In this document: piece after piece, positions 1 to 8,695 of the stretch
Position numbering within the stretch: position 1 is the stretch's first letter
Layout of the letters: each line of letters starts with the position of its first letter
Assembly (NCBI RefSeq): GCF_013085465.1
Contig: NZ_CP049838.1
Span: 4,402,001-4,466,000, forward strand
Origin: Streptomyces asoensis
GTDB taxonomy: Bacteria > Actinomycetota > Actinomycetes > Streptomycetales > Streptomycetaceae
Length of the DNA: 64,000 bases
Reading direction: 5' to 3'
Made by a program: the position numbers and the translations under genes
Notes under the pieces: generated by a model
The model's database searches: none
Seen by the model: only the letters and a program-made list of their open reading frames with translations
Told to the model about the DNA's origin: nothing

Positions 1-644
1 CCGCTGATGGGCCGGTCCATGCGGGGCATCACCCAGGGCGGGGTGCGCTGGAAGAGCGTCAGCCGGGAGACGTCGGGCTGGACGGCGGGCACGATCTGGA
101 TGGCCGAGGCGCCGGTGCCGACCATGGCGACGCGCTGCCCGGTGAGATCGTGGTCGTGGTCCCAGCGGGCCGAGTGGAAGACCTTGCCGGGGAAGGTGTC
201 GAGGCCGGGGATCTCCGGGATCTTCGGGTCGGACAGCGGCCCGGTGGCCGACACGACGACATCGGCGAAGTACCGCCCGCCGCTGGTCTCGATGTCCCAG
301 CGCAGCTCCTGCGCGTCCCACGTCATCCGCAGCACCTCGGAGTCCAGCCGCAGATGCGGACGGAGCCCGAAGACGTCCGTGACGTGCTCCAGATAGGCGC
401 GGATGTGCTCCTGCCCGGAGAAGGTACGCGGCCAGTCCGGGTTGGGCGCGAAGGAGAAGGAGTACAGGTGGGAGGGCACGTCACAGGCGCACCCCGGGTA
501 GCTGTTGTCCCGCCAGGTGCCGCCGACGCTGCCCGCCCGCTCCAGGACGACGAAGTCGGTGATCCCCTCGCGGCGCAGCCGCACGGCCGCCCCCAGCCCA
601 CCGAAACCGGACCCGATCACCGCCACCCGTACGTGTTCGGTCAT
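1..644 (-). CDS. Flavin-containing (Baeyer-Villiger-type) monooxygenase, 3' end outside window
   Basis: N-terminal 214 residues of an FAD/NADPH monooxygenase; the C-terminus lies beyond the left edge. The start is the ATG at 644, preceded by a GGAGG ribosome site. Residues 10-16 form the FAD Rossmann motif GSGFGGLG. Around residue 165 is FPGKVFHSARWD, which fits the F-x-G-x-x-x-H-x-x-x-W fingerprint of Baeyer-Villiger monooxygenases and related FMOs, followed by the NADP-binding VGTGASAIQ. Enzymes of this family oxygenate ketones, aldehydes or heteroatoms; the substrate cannot be read here. It is divergent from a MerR-type regulator with a palindrome between them, suggesting inducible expression. 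Confidence 0.88.
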   Translation of the reverse strand, partial: MTEHVRVAVIGSGFGGLGAAVRLRREGITDFVVLERAGSVGGTWRDNSYPGCACDVPSHLYSFSFAPNPDWPRTFSGQEHIRAYLEHVTDVFGLRPHLRLDSEVLRMTWDAQELRWDIETSGGRYFADVVVSATGPLSDPKIPEIPGLDTFPGKVFHSARWDHDHDLTGQRVAMVGTGASAIQIVPAVQPDVSRLTLFQRTPPWVMPRMDRPIS

Positions 645-684
645 CCCGACACCTCCTAGCCGTGCGTGCGACTCTACGGACTCT

Positions 685-700
685 GCCAGTGAACACTGGC
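685..700. promoter_or_regulatory. Palindrome GCCAGTG-AA-CACTGGC, likely operator
   Basis: A perfect inverted repeat with 7-bp arms and a 2-bp spacer lies 40 bp upstream of the monooxygenase start and 85 bp upstream of the merR start. Position and symmetry suggest the binding site of the divergent MerR-type regulator, which is inference. Confidence 0.55.
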
Positions 701-785
701 GCAATGGGAGACTAGAGCAGCTCCGTACCGATGGGTAGGGGCCGGGAGAGGGAAAGCTACCGGCGGTACAACATAGGCTTCGCCC

Positions 786-1430
786 GTGACGGACAAGCGG
801 GAGTACCGAACGGAGGAGCTGGCCACGGAGGCCGGCATCACGGTGCGCACCCTGCGCTTCTACCGCGAGCGCAAGCTTCTGGCGCCACCCCGCCGCGAGG
901 GCCGTATCGCCTGGTACGACGACCATCACCTGGCCCGTCTGCGCACGATCGCGGCGCTGCTGGAACGCGGCCACACCCTCACCGGCATCGCGGAACTGGC
1001 GGACGCCCTCGACCACGGCCGCGGCGTGGCCGACCTCCTGGGCGTCGGCGGCCCCACCGAGGAGGAACCGGTCCGCCTGACCCCCGAGGAACTCGCCGCG
1101 CGCTTCGAGGGCCAGGTCACCACCGAGAACCTCGCCGCCGCCCTGGACCTCGGCTACCTGGGCACCGACGGCGACGAGATCGTCCACATCAGCCGCCGCC
1201 TGCTGGACGTCTCCTCCGCCCTGGTCCGCGAGGGCATCCCACTCGCCGAGGTACTCGCGGCCGGCGTCCGGGTCCGCGAACACGCCGACGCCCTCGCCAC
1301 CCTCTTCACCGACCTGATCCTGCGCCACGCGACCGAGGACGACCTGCCCCGCCTGCGCCCCCTGGCCCGCAGCGTGGTCGAGGCAGAACTGTCCCTCGCC
1401 CTGGACCGACGGCTGCACAAGACGACCTAG
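786..1430 (+). CDS. MerR family transcriptional regulator
   Basis: 214 residues, GTG start. Residues 6-75 match the MerR winged helix-turn-helix: YRTEELATEAGITVRTLRFY followed by R-E-R-K-L-L-x-P-P-R-R and a second wing region RLRTIAALLERGHTLTGIAE. The C-terminal 130 residues are helical and lack the cysteine pattern of metal-sensing MerR proteins, so an organic effector or none is more likely. It is divergent from the monooxygenase gene at 644 and probably controls it. Variants of this type with long C-terminal domains are common in Streptomyces. Confidence 0.85.
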   Translation: MTDKREYRTEELATEAGITVRTLRFYRERKLLAPPRREGRIAWYDDHHLARLRTIAALLERGHTLTGIAELADALDHGRGVADLLGVGGPTEEEPVRLTPEELAARFEGQVTTENLAAALDLGYLGTDGDEIVHISRRLLDVSSALVREGIPLAEVLAAGVRVREHADALATLFTDLILRHATEDDLPRLRPLARSVVEAELSLALDRRLHKTT

Positions 1431-1516
1431 AGGTCACGCCTGCCGTCGCGCTTGGCGCGCTTGCGGTCACGCCTGCCGTCGCGCTTGGCGCGCTTGCGGT
1501 CGCGCTTGCGGGTCAT
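1427..1516 (-). CDS. Possible 29-residue Lys/Arg-rich peptide after exonuclease III
   Basis: The frame starts at ATG 1516 and has the unit RKRAKRDGRRD twice, preceded by MTRKRD. It lies in the same frame as the upstream exonuclease III gene, 24 bp after that gene's TAG, with only sense codons between (GDREYDLG then M). It could be a small basic protein, a product of stop-codon readthrough, or a decayed exonuclease tail. There is no good ribosome site. Not a family I recognise. Confidence 0.3.
   Translation of the reverse strand: MTRKRDRKRAKRDGRRDRKRAKRDGRRDL
1433..1510. repeat. 33-bp direct repeat, two copies plus a partial third
   Basis: Identical 33-bp units occupy 1433-1465 and 1466-1498, followed by a partial related unit to 1510. 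They lie between the convergent merR and exonuclease III genes and encode the RKRAKRDGRRD repeats on the minus strand. Confidence 0.9.
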
Positions 1517-1540
1517 ACCCAGGTCGTACTCGCGGTCGCC

Positions 1541-2344
1541 CTATAGGTTGTAGACCACCGTCACCGGAGCGTGGTCCGACCAGCGCTCGTCATGCGTGGC
1601 CGCCCGCTCGACGAGCCCCTTGACGGCCTTGTCCGCGAGGGTGGGCGTCGAGACGTGAAGGTCGATGCGCCATCCCGAGTCGTTGTCGAACGCCCTGCCC
1701 CGGTACGACCACCACGTGTACGGCCCCGCCACGTCCGGGTGCAGCGTCCGCACGACGTCCACGTAGCCGCCGTCCGTCGGGGCGAAGACCTGGGTCAGCC
1801 AGTCGCGCTCCTCCGGGAGGAAGCCGGAGTTCTTGGTGTTGGAGCGCCAGTTCTTCAGGTCGGCCTGCTGGTGGGCGATGTTCCAGTCGCCCACCACGAG
1901 GACCTCGCGGCCGTCGGCGGCGGCACGGACACGCAGGTCCTTGAGGTGAGCCAGGAACTCGCCCATGAAGCGGACCTTCTCGTCCTGCCGGTCGGTGCCG
2001 ACCTCGCCGGAGGGCAGATAGAGGGAGGCGATCGTCACACCGGGCAGGTCGGCCTCGACGTAACGGCCGCTGCCGTCGAACTCGGACGAGCCGAAGCCGA
2101 TCCGGACGGCGTCCGGCTCACGGCGGCTGTAGAGCGAGACGCCGGCCCGGCCCTTCGCGGCGGCCGGTGCGTGGGTGACGAACCAGCCTTCGGGGGCCCG
2201 GACCGCCTCCGGCAGCTGCCCCGGCTCGGCACGCACCTCCTGGAGGCACAGCACGTCGGCGGAGGTGTCCGCGAGCCACTCCACGAAGCCCTTCTTCGCG
2301 GCGGCACGCAGTCCATTCACGTTCACGGAGGTCACGGTCAGCAC
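1541..2344 (-). CDS. xthA: Exodeoxyribonuclease III (AP endonuclease, XthA/ExoA family)
   Basis: 267 residues from a GTG at 2344, matching the usual length of about 268. It is an Mg-dependent nuclease that cuts 5' of abasic sites in base-excision repair and degrades 3' ends. Family motifs are in order: VTSVNVNGLRAA at the N-terminus, LQEVRAEPGQLPE (metal-binding Glu), VVGDWNIAH (catalytic Asp and Asn) and WSDHAPVTVVYNL (catalytic His) at the C-terminus. Upstream in-frame sequence to 2440 lacks the family pattern, so the GTG just before LTVTSVNVNG was chosen. The gene is convergent with merR. Confidence 0.93.
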   Translation of the reverse strand: MLTVTSVNVNGLRAAAKKGFVEWLADTSADVLCLQEVRAEPGQLPEAVRAPEGWFVTHAPAAAKGRAGVSLYSRREPDAVRIGFGSSEFDGSGRYVEADLPGVTIASLYLPSGEVGTDRQDEKVRFMGEFLAHLKDLRVRAAADGREVLVVGDWNIAHQQADLKNWRSNTKNSGFLPEERDWLTQVFAPTDGGYVDVVRTLHPDVAGPYTWWSYRGRAFDNDSGWRIDLHVSTPTLADKAVKGLVERAATHDERWSDHAPVTVVYNL

Positions 2345-2454
2345 CCGGGCACGATACAGGCCGCTTCCGCGCCGAGCTCCGCCGGATACCGGCACACTGG
2401 ACCAGGTCCAGAATCGACTTTTCCCAGAATGTGCATACAACTACTGTGAGCGGC

Positions 2455-2937
2455 ATGAATATACGTCCGGTCGCCTTCGACCACCCCGACGCCGTCAAGC
2501 TCAACGACGAGGTCCAGGCCGAGTACCACGAGCGCTACGGCGACGGCGGTGACGCCACGGTCCTGGAGCCGTCCGACTTCCAGCGGCCGCGCGGGGTCTA
2601 CCTCATCGCGTACGACGAGCTGGACCGGCCCGTGGCCACGGGCGGCTGGCGCAGCCAGGACGACGACGGCAAGGGGCACGAGGACGGCGACGCCGAACTC
2701 AAGCGGATGTTCGTGATCCGGGAGATGCGGGGCAGAGGACTGGCCCGGCGGATGCTCACCGCGCTGGAGGAGGACGCGCGGGAGGCCGGCCGCGTCCGGA
2801 TGGTCCTGGAGACCGGCACCGAGCAGCCCGAGGCCATCGCCCTGTACACCTCCAGCGGGTACACGCCCTGCACGAAGTTCGGCTACTACCGCGAGTTCGA
2901 GAACAGCCGGTGCTACGCCAAGCCGCTCGGCTCCTGA
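2455..2937 (+). CDS. GNAT family N-acetyltransferase
   Basis: 160 residues from the ATG that begins MNIRPVAFDH. A single GNAT domain: the acetyl-CoA pyrophosphate loop is the R-G-x-G-x-A stretch in REMRGRGLARRMLTALEEDA (about residue 90), followed by LETGTEQPEAIALYTSSGY and a C-terminal FGYYREFENSRCYAK. The acceptor substrate is unknown. An in-frame GTG nine bases upstream is an alternative start. There is no clear Shine-Dalgarno sequence, so the transcript may be leaderless. It ends 6 bp from the convergent response-regulator gene. Confidence 0.85.
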   Translation: MNIRPVAFDHPDAVKLNDEVQAEYHERYGDGGDATVLEPSDFQRPRGVYLIAYDELDRPVATGGWRSQDDDGKGHEDGDAELKRMFVIREMRGRGLARRMLTALEEDAREAGRVRMVLETGTEQPEAIALYTSSGYTPCTKFGYYREFENSRCYAKPLGS

Positions 2938-2943
2938 GAAACC

Positions 2944-3669
2944 TCAGCTTCTGAGGTAGGCGAGCACCGCCAGGACGCGGCGGTGGGTGTCGTCCGCCGG
3001 GGGCAGGTCCAGCTTGGTGAGGATGCCGCCGATGTGCTTGCCGACGGCCGCCTCCGACACCACCAGCTGACGGGCTATCGCACCGTTGGACCGCCCCTCC
3101 GCCACCAGCGCCAGCACCTCGCGCTCGCGCGGGGTGAGCCGGGCCAGCGGGTCGCGGCGCCGGCGCAGCAGTTGCCGTACGACCTCCGGGTCGACGACCG
3201 TGCCGCCGGCCGCGACCTCGCGCAGCGCGTCCACGAACTCCTCCACCTGGCCGACCCGGTCCTTGAGCAGATAGCCGACGCCGGTGCCGTCGCCGGAGTC
3301 GAGGAGTTCGGCCGCGTAGGCGCGCTGCACGTACTGGCTGAGGACGAGCACCGGCAGTCCGGGCCGCTCCGCGCGCAGCCGGACCGCCGCCCTCAGCCCC
3401 TCGTCCTGGAAGGCGGGCGGCATGCGGACGTCGGTCACGACGATGTCGGGCGTGTGGTCGGCGACCGCCGCCAGCAGACCCGGCGCGTCGCCCACCGCCG
3501 CCACGACCTCGTGCCCGAAGCGGGTGAGCAGCGTCGTCAGGCCGTCGCGCAGCAGGACACCGTCCTCGGCGAGGACTACGCGGAGGCCTCGGTGACCGTT
3601 CCCGTCCGGTCGCTCGGCTCGTTCGGCGGGCTCGGCAGGCTCGGCAGGCTCGGCTGGCTCGGCTCGCAA
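2944..3669 (-). CDS. NarL/LuxR-type two-component response regulator
   Basis: 241 residues if the TTG at 3669 is used. That TTG has a GGAG 6 bases upstream, and no ATG or GTG lies between it and the receiver domain. Receiver domain residues 29-150: acidic pair ED at the start, phospho-acceptor Asp80 in VVTDVRMPP, and conserved Lys in YLLKDRVG. The C-terminal LuxR-type helix-turn-helix is LTPREREVLALVAEGRSNGAIA then VSEAAVGKHIGGILTKLDL. The first 25 residues are AEP repeats generated by a 9-bp DNA repeat that also encodes the end of the kinase in another frame, giving a 94-bp overlap. It probably controls the neighbouring ABC exporter. Confidence 0.87.
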   Translation of the reverse strand: MRAEPAEPAEPAEPAERAERPDGNGHRGLRVVLAEDGVLLRDGLTTLLTRFGHEVVAAVGDAPGLLAAVADHTPDIVVTDVRMPPAFQDEGLRAAVRLRAERPGLPVLVLSQYVQRAYAAELLDSGDGTGVGYLLKDRVGQVEEFVDALREVAAGGTVVDPEVVRQLLRRRRDPLARLTPREREVLALVAEGRSNGAIARQLVVSEAAVGKHIGGILTKLDLPPADDTHRRVLAVLAYLRS

Positions 3670-4940
3670 GGGATCTCCACACGCAGCAGGGTCGGTCCGC
3701 CCGGCGGGCTGGTCAGGGTCAGTCTTCCATCGAGCACCGACACCCGGTCCGCGAGACCGGTGAGGCCGGTGCCGCGGGCGCTGTCGGCGCCGCCGCGGCC
3801 GTCGTCGGTCACCTCCAGGACGAGCAGCCGCCCGCCCCGGTGTTCCGCACGCACGCGTGCGCGCCGCGCACCACTGTGCCGGGCGACGTTGGCCAGCGCC
3901 TCGCGGACCACGAAGTAGGCGGCGGCCTCCACGGCCTGCGGGAGCCTCGGCACCGACCGGGCGAACTCCATGTCCACAGGGACGGGCGAGCGGTCGGCCG
4001 CGTCGGCGACGGCCGCCTCCAGGCCGTAGTCGGCGAGCACCTGGGGGTGGATGCCGTGGATCAGCTCACGCAGTTCCGCGAGGGCCGCGCCCGCCTCCTC
4101 GTGGGCACGGGCGAGCTGCTCGGCGAGGGGGCCGCCGGGCGGGGCGTCGAGACGTGCCAGACCGAGGTTCATGGTGAGCGCGACCAGACGCTGCTGGGCG
4201 CCGTCGTGCAGATCGCGTTCGATCCGCCGACGCTCTCCCTCGAACGCGTCGACCAACCGCGCGCGCGAGCGCGTCAGTTCGACGACCCTGGCCTGCGGGT
4301 CGCCCCCGCGCGGGGCGACGAGCAGCCGGGTCAGCGCGGCCCGGGCGCCCGCCGCCACCCCGAGGGCGTACCCGCCCACGGCCAGCAGCAGCACGCCCAG
4401 CGCGGCGGCGCCGAAGGCGGCCGGCCAGCCGGTGACCGTCCACACCTTGAGCACCTTCGTCTCACGGCCCCCGCCGACCGTCGCCAGCAGCAGCGGGGTC
4501 GCGACCGTCGCGAGGGGAACGAACAGGGCGACGGTCAGCAGGAGTGCCTCGGCCGGCCAGAGGAGGCATGCGACGAGGAAGGTGTGGCCGAGTTCGCGCC
4601 AGGTGGCCCGTTCCCGGAGCCGGGTGGTGAGCCAGCTGCGCAGGCCCGGCGCGGCGGGCTCGGCATGCGCGCCGGGCGCGTCGTCCGCGTCGACGAGTAG
4701 CAGCCGGCGCCGCTCCAGGGCAGCCACGGGCAGCCCGGCGAAGGCGACGGCCGCGAGCAGCGGCAGCCCGACGAGGACGACCGCGAGGACTCCGCCCACC
4801 GCCACCACCGCGACCAGTCCCACGAGGACGGCGGCTCCGGTGACCGCCCCCGTCAGCAGATAGGCGACGGCCCGCCAGGGCCACGGCGACAGCAGGTAAC
4901 CCGGGCGGATCAAGGCCTGCCACACGTTTCGGGGTTGCAT
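3576..4940 (-). CDS. Two-component sensor histidine kinase (HisKA_3 / NarX-DegS type)
   Basis: 454 residues from ATG 4940. The N-terminus has about four hydrophobic membrane segments in a 'putative sensor' domain (residues 25-75 and 115-200). The dimerisation/phosphoacceptor motif ERRRIERDLHDGAQQRL places the phosphorylated His at residue 245. The ATPase has EALANVARHSGA (N box) and DDGRGGADSARGTGLTGLADR (G boxes). The C-terminal tail LPSLPSPPNEPS comes from the 9-bp repeat shared with the response-regulator gene. It is divergent from an ABC exporter, an arrangement typical of antibiotic- or peptide-sensing modules in actinobacteria. Confidence 0.9.
   Translation of the reverse strand: MQPRNVWQALIRPGYLLSPWPWRAVAYLLTGAVTGAAVLVGLVAVVAVGGVLAVVLVGLPLLAAVAFAGLPVAALERRRLLLVDADDAPGAHAEPAAPGLRSWLTTRLRERATWRELGHTFLVACLLWPAEALLLTVALFVPLATVATPLLLATVGGGRETKVLKVWTVTGWPAAFGAAALGVLLLAVGGYALGVAAGARAALTRLLVAPRGGDPQARVVELTRSRARLVDAFEGERRRIERDLHDGAQQRLVALTMNLGLARLDAPPGGPLAEQLARAHEEAGAALAELRELIHGIHPQVLADYGLEAAVADAADRSPVPVDMEFARSVPRLPQAVEAAAYFVVREALANVARHSGARRARVRAEHRGGRLLVLEVTDDGRGGADSARGTGLTGLADRVSVLDGRLTLTSPPGGPTLLRVEIPCEPSQPSLPSLPSPPNEPSDRTGTVTEASA
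3612..3665. repeat. Six tandem 9-bp units inside overlapping kinase/regulator frames
   Basis: Units of GCTCGGCAG type (3612-3620, 3621-3629, 3630-3638, 3639-3647, 3648-3656, 3657-3665) differ by one to three bases. On the minus strand they read as LPS-type repeats in the kinase and AEP repeats in the response regulator, so copy-number change keeps both frames. Confidence 0.9.
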
Positions 4941-5073
4941 ACGGATCACCGTAGAAGGGGCGCCACGCCGGGACCATCGGCCTGACCGGAGGCTCGGGGG
5001 TATGCCTGGCCCTACCCCAGGTCTCGGTCCTGCCCGAGAGACCGGACCGGGGTGCGCACGGTTTCGTAGGGCC

Positions 5074-5850
5074 ATGACCACACACGCCGTCCAACTGACC
5101 TCCGTGAGCAGGCGATACGGTGCCGCGGGCACCGGGGTGACCGCGCTCGACGACGTCACCCTCACCCTCCCCCGGGGCTCCTTCACCGCCGTCATGGGGC
5201 CGTCCGGCTCGGGCAAGTCGACGCTGCTCCAGTGCGCCGCCGGGCTGGACCGGCCGACCTCGGGGTCGGTGCGGATCGGCGGTACCGAACTGACCGGGCT
5301 GAGCGAACGGCGGCTGACGCTGCTGCGCCGGGAACGGATCGGCTTCGTCTTCCAGTCGTTCAACCTGCTGCCCGCCCTCACCGCCGAGCAGAACGTCGCC
5401 CTCCCGCTGCGGCTCGCCGGCCGCCGCCCGCCCAGGGCACAGATCCGCGACGCCCTGCGGCAGGTCGGACTCGCCGACCGCGCGGGTCACCGCCCGGCTC
5501 GGCTCTCCGGCGGCCAGCAGCAACGCGTCGCCCTGGCCCGCGCCGTGATCACCCGCCCGGAGGTGTTGTTCGGCGACGAGCCGACCGGCGCGCTGGACTC
5601 CCGTACCGGCCGCGAGGTGCTGACCCTCCTGCGCTCCCTGGTCGACGAGGCCGGCCGCACGGTCGTCATGGTCACCCACGACCCGCTCGCCGCCTCCTAC
5701 GCGGACCGGGTGGTCTTCCTGGTCGACGGCCGCGTCCACGGCGAACTCTGCGGCGCCGACGCGTCCGTGGAGGCGATCGCGACCCGGATGGCGGGGCTGG
5801 AGACCGCGGCCGACGGCGCCGCGCTCTCCCCGGCAGGTGCCGCGTGCTGA
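5074..5850 (+). CDS. ABC transporter ATP-binding protein (MacB/LolD type)
   Basis: 258 residues. Walker [10 protein letters not shown] (about residue 46), Q-loop [15 protein letters not shown], signature [14 protein letters not shown], Walker [13 protein letters not shown] and the switch His in VMVTHD are all intact. The [12 protein letters not shown] and LSGGQQQR wording is typical of the LolD/MacB/FtsE group that works with FtsX-type permeases. The ATG at 5074 was chosen over upstream in-frame codons because the domain starts directly after it. It overlaps the permease gene by 7 bp and is divergent from the two-component genes. The exported substrate is unknown; cell-envelope-active compounds are the usual guess. 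Confidence 0.92.
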   Translation: MTTHAVQLTSVSRRYGAAGTGVTALDDVTLTLPRGSFTAVMGPSGSGKSTLLQCAAGLDRPTSGSVRIGGTELTGLSERRLTLLRRERIGFVFQSFNLLPALTAEQNVALPLRLAGRRPPRAQIRDALRQVGLADRAGHRPARLSGGQQQRVALARAVITRPEVLFGDEPTGALDSRTGREVLTLLRSLVDEAGRTVVMVTHDPLAASYADRVVFLVDGRVHGELCGADASVEAIATRMAGLETAADGAALSPAGAAC

Positions 5851-8339
5851 GCGTCGCGTGGCACACCCTGCGCGCCCGATGGGCCGCCTTCGTCGGCAGT
5901 TTCGTCGCCCTCGCGCTCGGCGTCGCGCTGCTCACCGTGATGGGACAGGCGCTGGCCGCGTCCCTGGATGCGCCGGTGCGCGCGCCGGAGCGGTTCGCGG
6001 CGGCGCCCGTGGTGGTCAGGGGCCAGGACACCCTGCGGGTGGCGACCCCCACCGGTGAGCGGACGAAGGAGCTGCCCCGGCCGCGCCCGGTGCCGGCCGA
6101 GGCCGTCGCCGCGCTCCGCGCGCTCGGCCCGGTCACCGAGGACCGCTCCTTCCCGGTCCGGACGTACGGCGCACCGGCCGCACCGGACGACCTGGTCGGC
6201 CACCCCTGGTCGACGGCCCGCTTCGCCCCCTACCGGCTGACCGCGGGCCGGGCCCCGGCGGCAACCGACGAGGTGGTGACGAGCGGTGACTGGGCGACCA
6301 TAGGCACCCGACTGCGCACCGCGGACGGCCCGTTGCGCGTGGTCGGAACAGTCGAGACGGTCAGGACGATAAGCGAACCCGGACCCGGACCCGGACTCGA
6401 ACACGGGCCCGGATCCGGCCCCGGCTTCGGCCCCGGCTTCGAGCACGCCGTGTTCTACCCGGACGCCCAAGCCGCCCGTCTCGCCCCGGAGTCGACCCAG
6501 TTGGTCGTGGAGGCGGACGCGGCGGCCGTACGGGCGGCGGTCACGGGCGAGGAGGGCGTACGGATCCTCACCGGGGACGCCCGCCGGCTGGCCGACGCCG
6601 ACCCGGGCCGGGACGCCGAGGCCCTGACTGCGCTGAACGCCCTGTTCGGCACGGCGGGCGGCGTGACCGCCTTCGTGTCCGTCTTCGTCGTCGCCTCCAC
6701 CTTCGCCTTCGCGGTCGACCGGCGGCGCCGCGAGTTCGGCCTGCTGCGCACCGCCGGGGCGACACCGGGCCAGATCCGGCGGACCGTTCTGGCGGAGGCT
6801 CTGCTGGTCGGCACGCTCGCCTCGGCGACGGGCTGCGTGCTGGGCACGTACGGCGCGCCGCTCCTGGCCGACCTGGTGGTCGACGGCGGGCTCGCGCCGA
6901 AGTGGTACGCGATCGGCGGCACATCGGCCGGGGTCTGGCCGTACCCTCTGGCCTTCTGGACGGGCCTGCTGGTCGCCCTGTGCGGTGCGCTCGCCGCGTC
7001 CTGGCGGGCCGGACGCACCGCCCCGGCCCAGGCGCTGCGCGAGGCCTCGGTGGACGGGCGCGCGCTGACCCCGGGACGGCGCGTGTGCGGTACGGCGCTG
7101 CTGCTCGCGGCGGTCGCGACCCTGGCGTACGCGCTGGTGACCGACCCGGGCGAGCTGCTGCACCGCAAGTCGTACATCAGCCGTCCGATGCTGCTCATCA
7201 CGGCGGTGGCGCTGCTCTCGCCCCTGACGGTGCGTCCGCTGGTGCCCCGGCTGCCGGGCGCGGTGGGCCTGTTGGCGCGGGCCGGCGCGGTCGCGGCGGT
7301 CCGCCGTACCGCCGCGGTGGCCGCGCCCGTCCTGGTCACCGTCGCGCTCGCGGGCTCCCTGCTGGGCGCGACGGCCACGATCGGCGCGGCACGGGCGGCG
7401 GAGGTACGGCAGCAGACGGTCGCCGACTTCGTGGTGACCCCGCAGGACGGAACAACCCTGCGGACAGGGGCACTCGAGAAGCTCCGGCAGGTGCCCGGAA
7501 CGATCGTGTCGGCCAGTTCCCCCACCGCCGTGTTCACGCTGGAGGACGGCGTGGCGCTGGTGAAGTCCGAGGCGCGGGCGGCCGATCCGGCGCTGCTCGA
7601 CGCCACCGTACGGCTGCCGGTGACCGCGGGGCGGCTCGGCGACCTCGACGACGGGTCGATCGTCGTGACCGAGGAATGGGCGCGGCACCGGGTGGGACAA
7701 CGGGTGCGGGTGTGGCTCGGGGACGGTACGCCGAAGACCCTCCGGATCGCCGCCGTACTGTCCATCGGCACCGGGGACAACGGTGCCTACGTCACCCCGG
7801 CCAACGCGGGCGGCGGGGGCGTGGACCGCGTGGACGTACGGGTGCGGGCGGGCGCCGACCCGACGGCGGTGGCGGCGCGGCTGCGGGCCGTCGACGGGGT
7901 GCGGGTGGTGGACAAGGCGCAGTGGGTGCGAGCCGCTCAGCCGCAGACCAACCGGACGACCCGGCTCGGCATGCTGCTCGTCCTGGGCATCGCGCTTCTC
8001 TACACCGGCATCTCGCTGGCCAACACCCTGGCCATGGCGGCGGCCGAACGCAGAGCCGACCTGACGGCCCTCCGGCTGGCCGGCGCCACAAGCGGCCAGA
8101 TACTGCGACTGGCCGCCACCGAGGCACTGACCGCCGTAGCGGTAGGCGCGCTGCTGGGCCTCATCGTGACGGCCGTCAACCTGACCGGCCTGAGCGCCGC
8201 ACTGCACCTGCTCTCGGCCCCGCCGACAATCGCCCTGCCCTGGCAGGCACTCACCTGGACAACAGCAGCATGCGCCCTGCTCGCCGTCACCACGGCACTG
8301 GCATCGACAACACCGGCACTACGCCGGCCCCGGCCGTGA
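5844..8339 (+). CDS. ABC transporter permease with two FtsX domains
   Basis: 831 residues from the GTG overlapping the ATPase stop. One membrane helix is near the N-terminus, then a large extracellular domain, a first FtsX block (helices near residues 275-390, FGLLRTAGATPGQIRRTV), a central helix pair, a second extracellular domain, and a second FtsX block at the C-terminus (RADLTALRLAGATSGQILRL). The duplicated GA-T-x-G-Q-I-x-R motif marks the two permease halves. The first extracellular domain contains a Gly-Pro repeat segment at about residues 177-195. With the upstream ATPase it forms a MacB-like export unit probably induced by the divergent two-component system. Confidence 0.9.
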   Translation: MLSVAWHTLRARWAAFVGSFVALALGVALLTVMGQALAASLDAPVRAPERFAAAPVVVRGQDTLRVATPTGERTKELPRPRPVPAEAVAALRALGPVTEDRSFPVRTYGAPAAPDDLVGHPWSTARFAPYRLTAGRAPAATDEVVTSGDWATIGTRLRTADGPLRVVGTVETVRTISEPGPGPGLEHGPGSGPGFGPGFEHAVFYPDAQAARLAPESTQLVVEADAAAVRAAVTGEEGVRILTGDARRLADADPGRDAEALTALNALFGTAGGVTAFVSVFVVASTFAFAVDRRRREFGLLRTAGATPGQIRRTVLAEALLVGTLASATGCVLGTYGAPLLADLVVDGGLAPKWYAIGGTSAGVWPYPLAFWTGLLVALCGALAASWRAGRTAPAQALREASVDGRALTPGRRVCGTALLLAAVATLAYALVTDPGELLHRKSYISRPMLLITAVALLSPLTVRPLVPRLPGAVGLLARAGAVAAVRRTAAVAAPVLVTVALAGSLLGATATIGAARAAEVRQQTVADFVVTPQDGTTLRTGALEKLRQVPGTIVSASSPTAVFTLEDGVALVKSEARAADPALLDATVRLPVTAGRLGDLDDGSIVVTEEWARHRVGQRVRVWLGDGTPKTLRIAAVLSIGTGDNGAYVTPANAGGGGVDRVDVRVRAGADPTAVAARLRAVDGVRVVDKAQWVRAAQPQTNRTTRLGMLLVLGIALLYTGISLANTLAMAAAERRADLTALRLAGATSGQILRLAATEALTAVAVGALLGLIVTAVNLTGLSAALHLLSAPPTIALPWQALTWTTAACALLAVTTALASTTPALRRPRP

Positions 8340-8695
8340 ACCACCGGACCTGTGGGGGATGGCGCGGAGTTGGTGACGGGGGAGGCCCTGCGCAGGCGTT
8401 CGGATGTCGGGTGGCCTGTGAGCGCGCCCCGCGCTCTACGGCTCACCCCACTCGGGGGACGCACATCATGCGGTGGGGGCAAACCAACTGGTCACGATCC
8501 CGAATCGCCCCCATGTGTTTGAGTGTGAGCGAATCTGACCGGATCCCAGTAGGTCGCGATTTGGCCGTATTCGACGATCAGGGGTGCAGACGGCCATCCA
8601 CGCCCGATGGTGAGCTCGACCCGAGCCGGTGCCCTGAAGCGTCACCCCTCGAAAAGAAATGGGCTCGCCGGACTCCGAGTCGGTACGATCCGCCT
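8340..8695. other. Intergenic stretch, no gene seen
   Basis: No frame here has a recognisable domain or a ribosome site in front of a plausible start. It separates the ABC exporter from the tRNA-like relic and integrase remnant and probably belongs to a decayed element. Confidence 0.5.

Noticed and set aside
5232..5843. Upstream extension of the permease frame
   Set aside because: It overlaps the ATPase gene in another frame; the permease begins at the GTG overlapping the ATPase stop.
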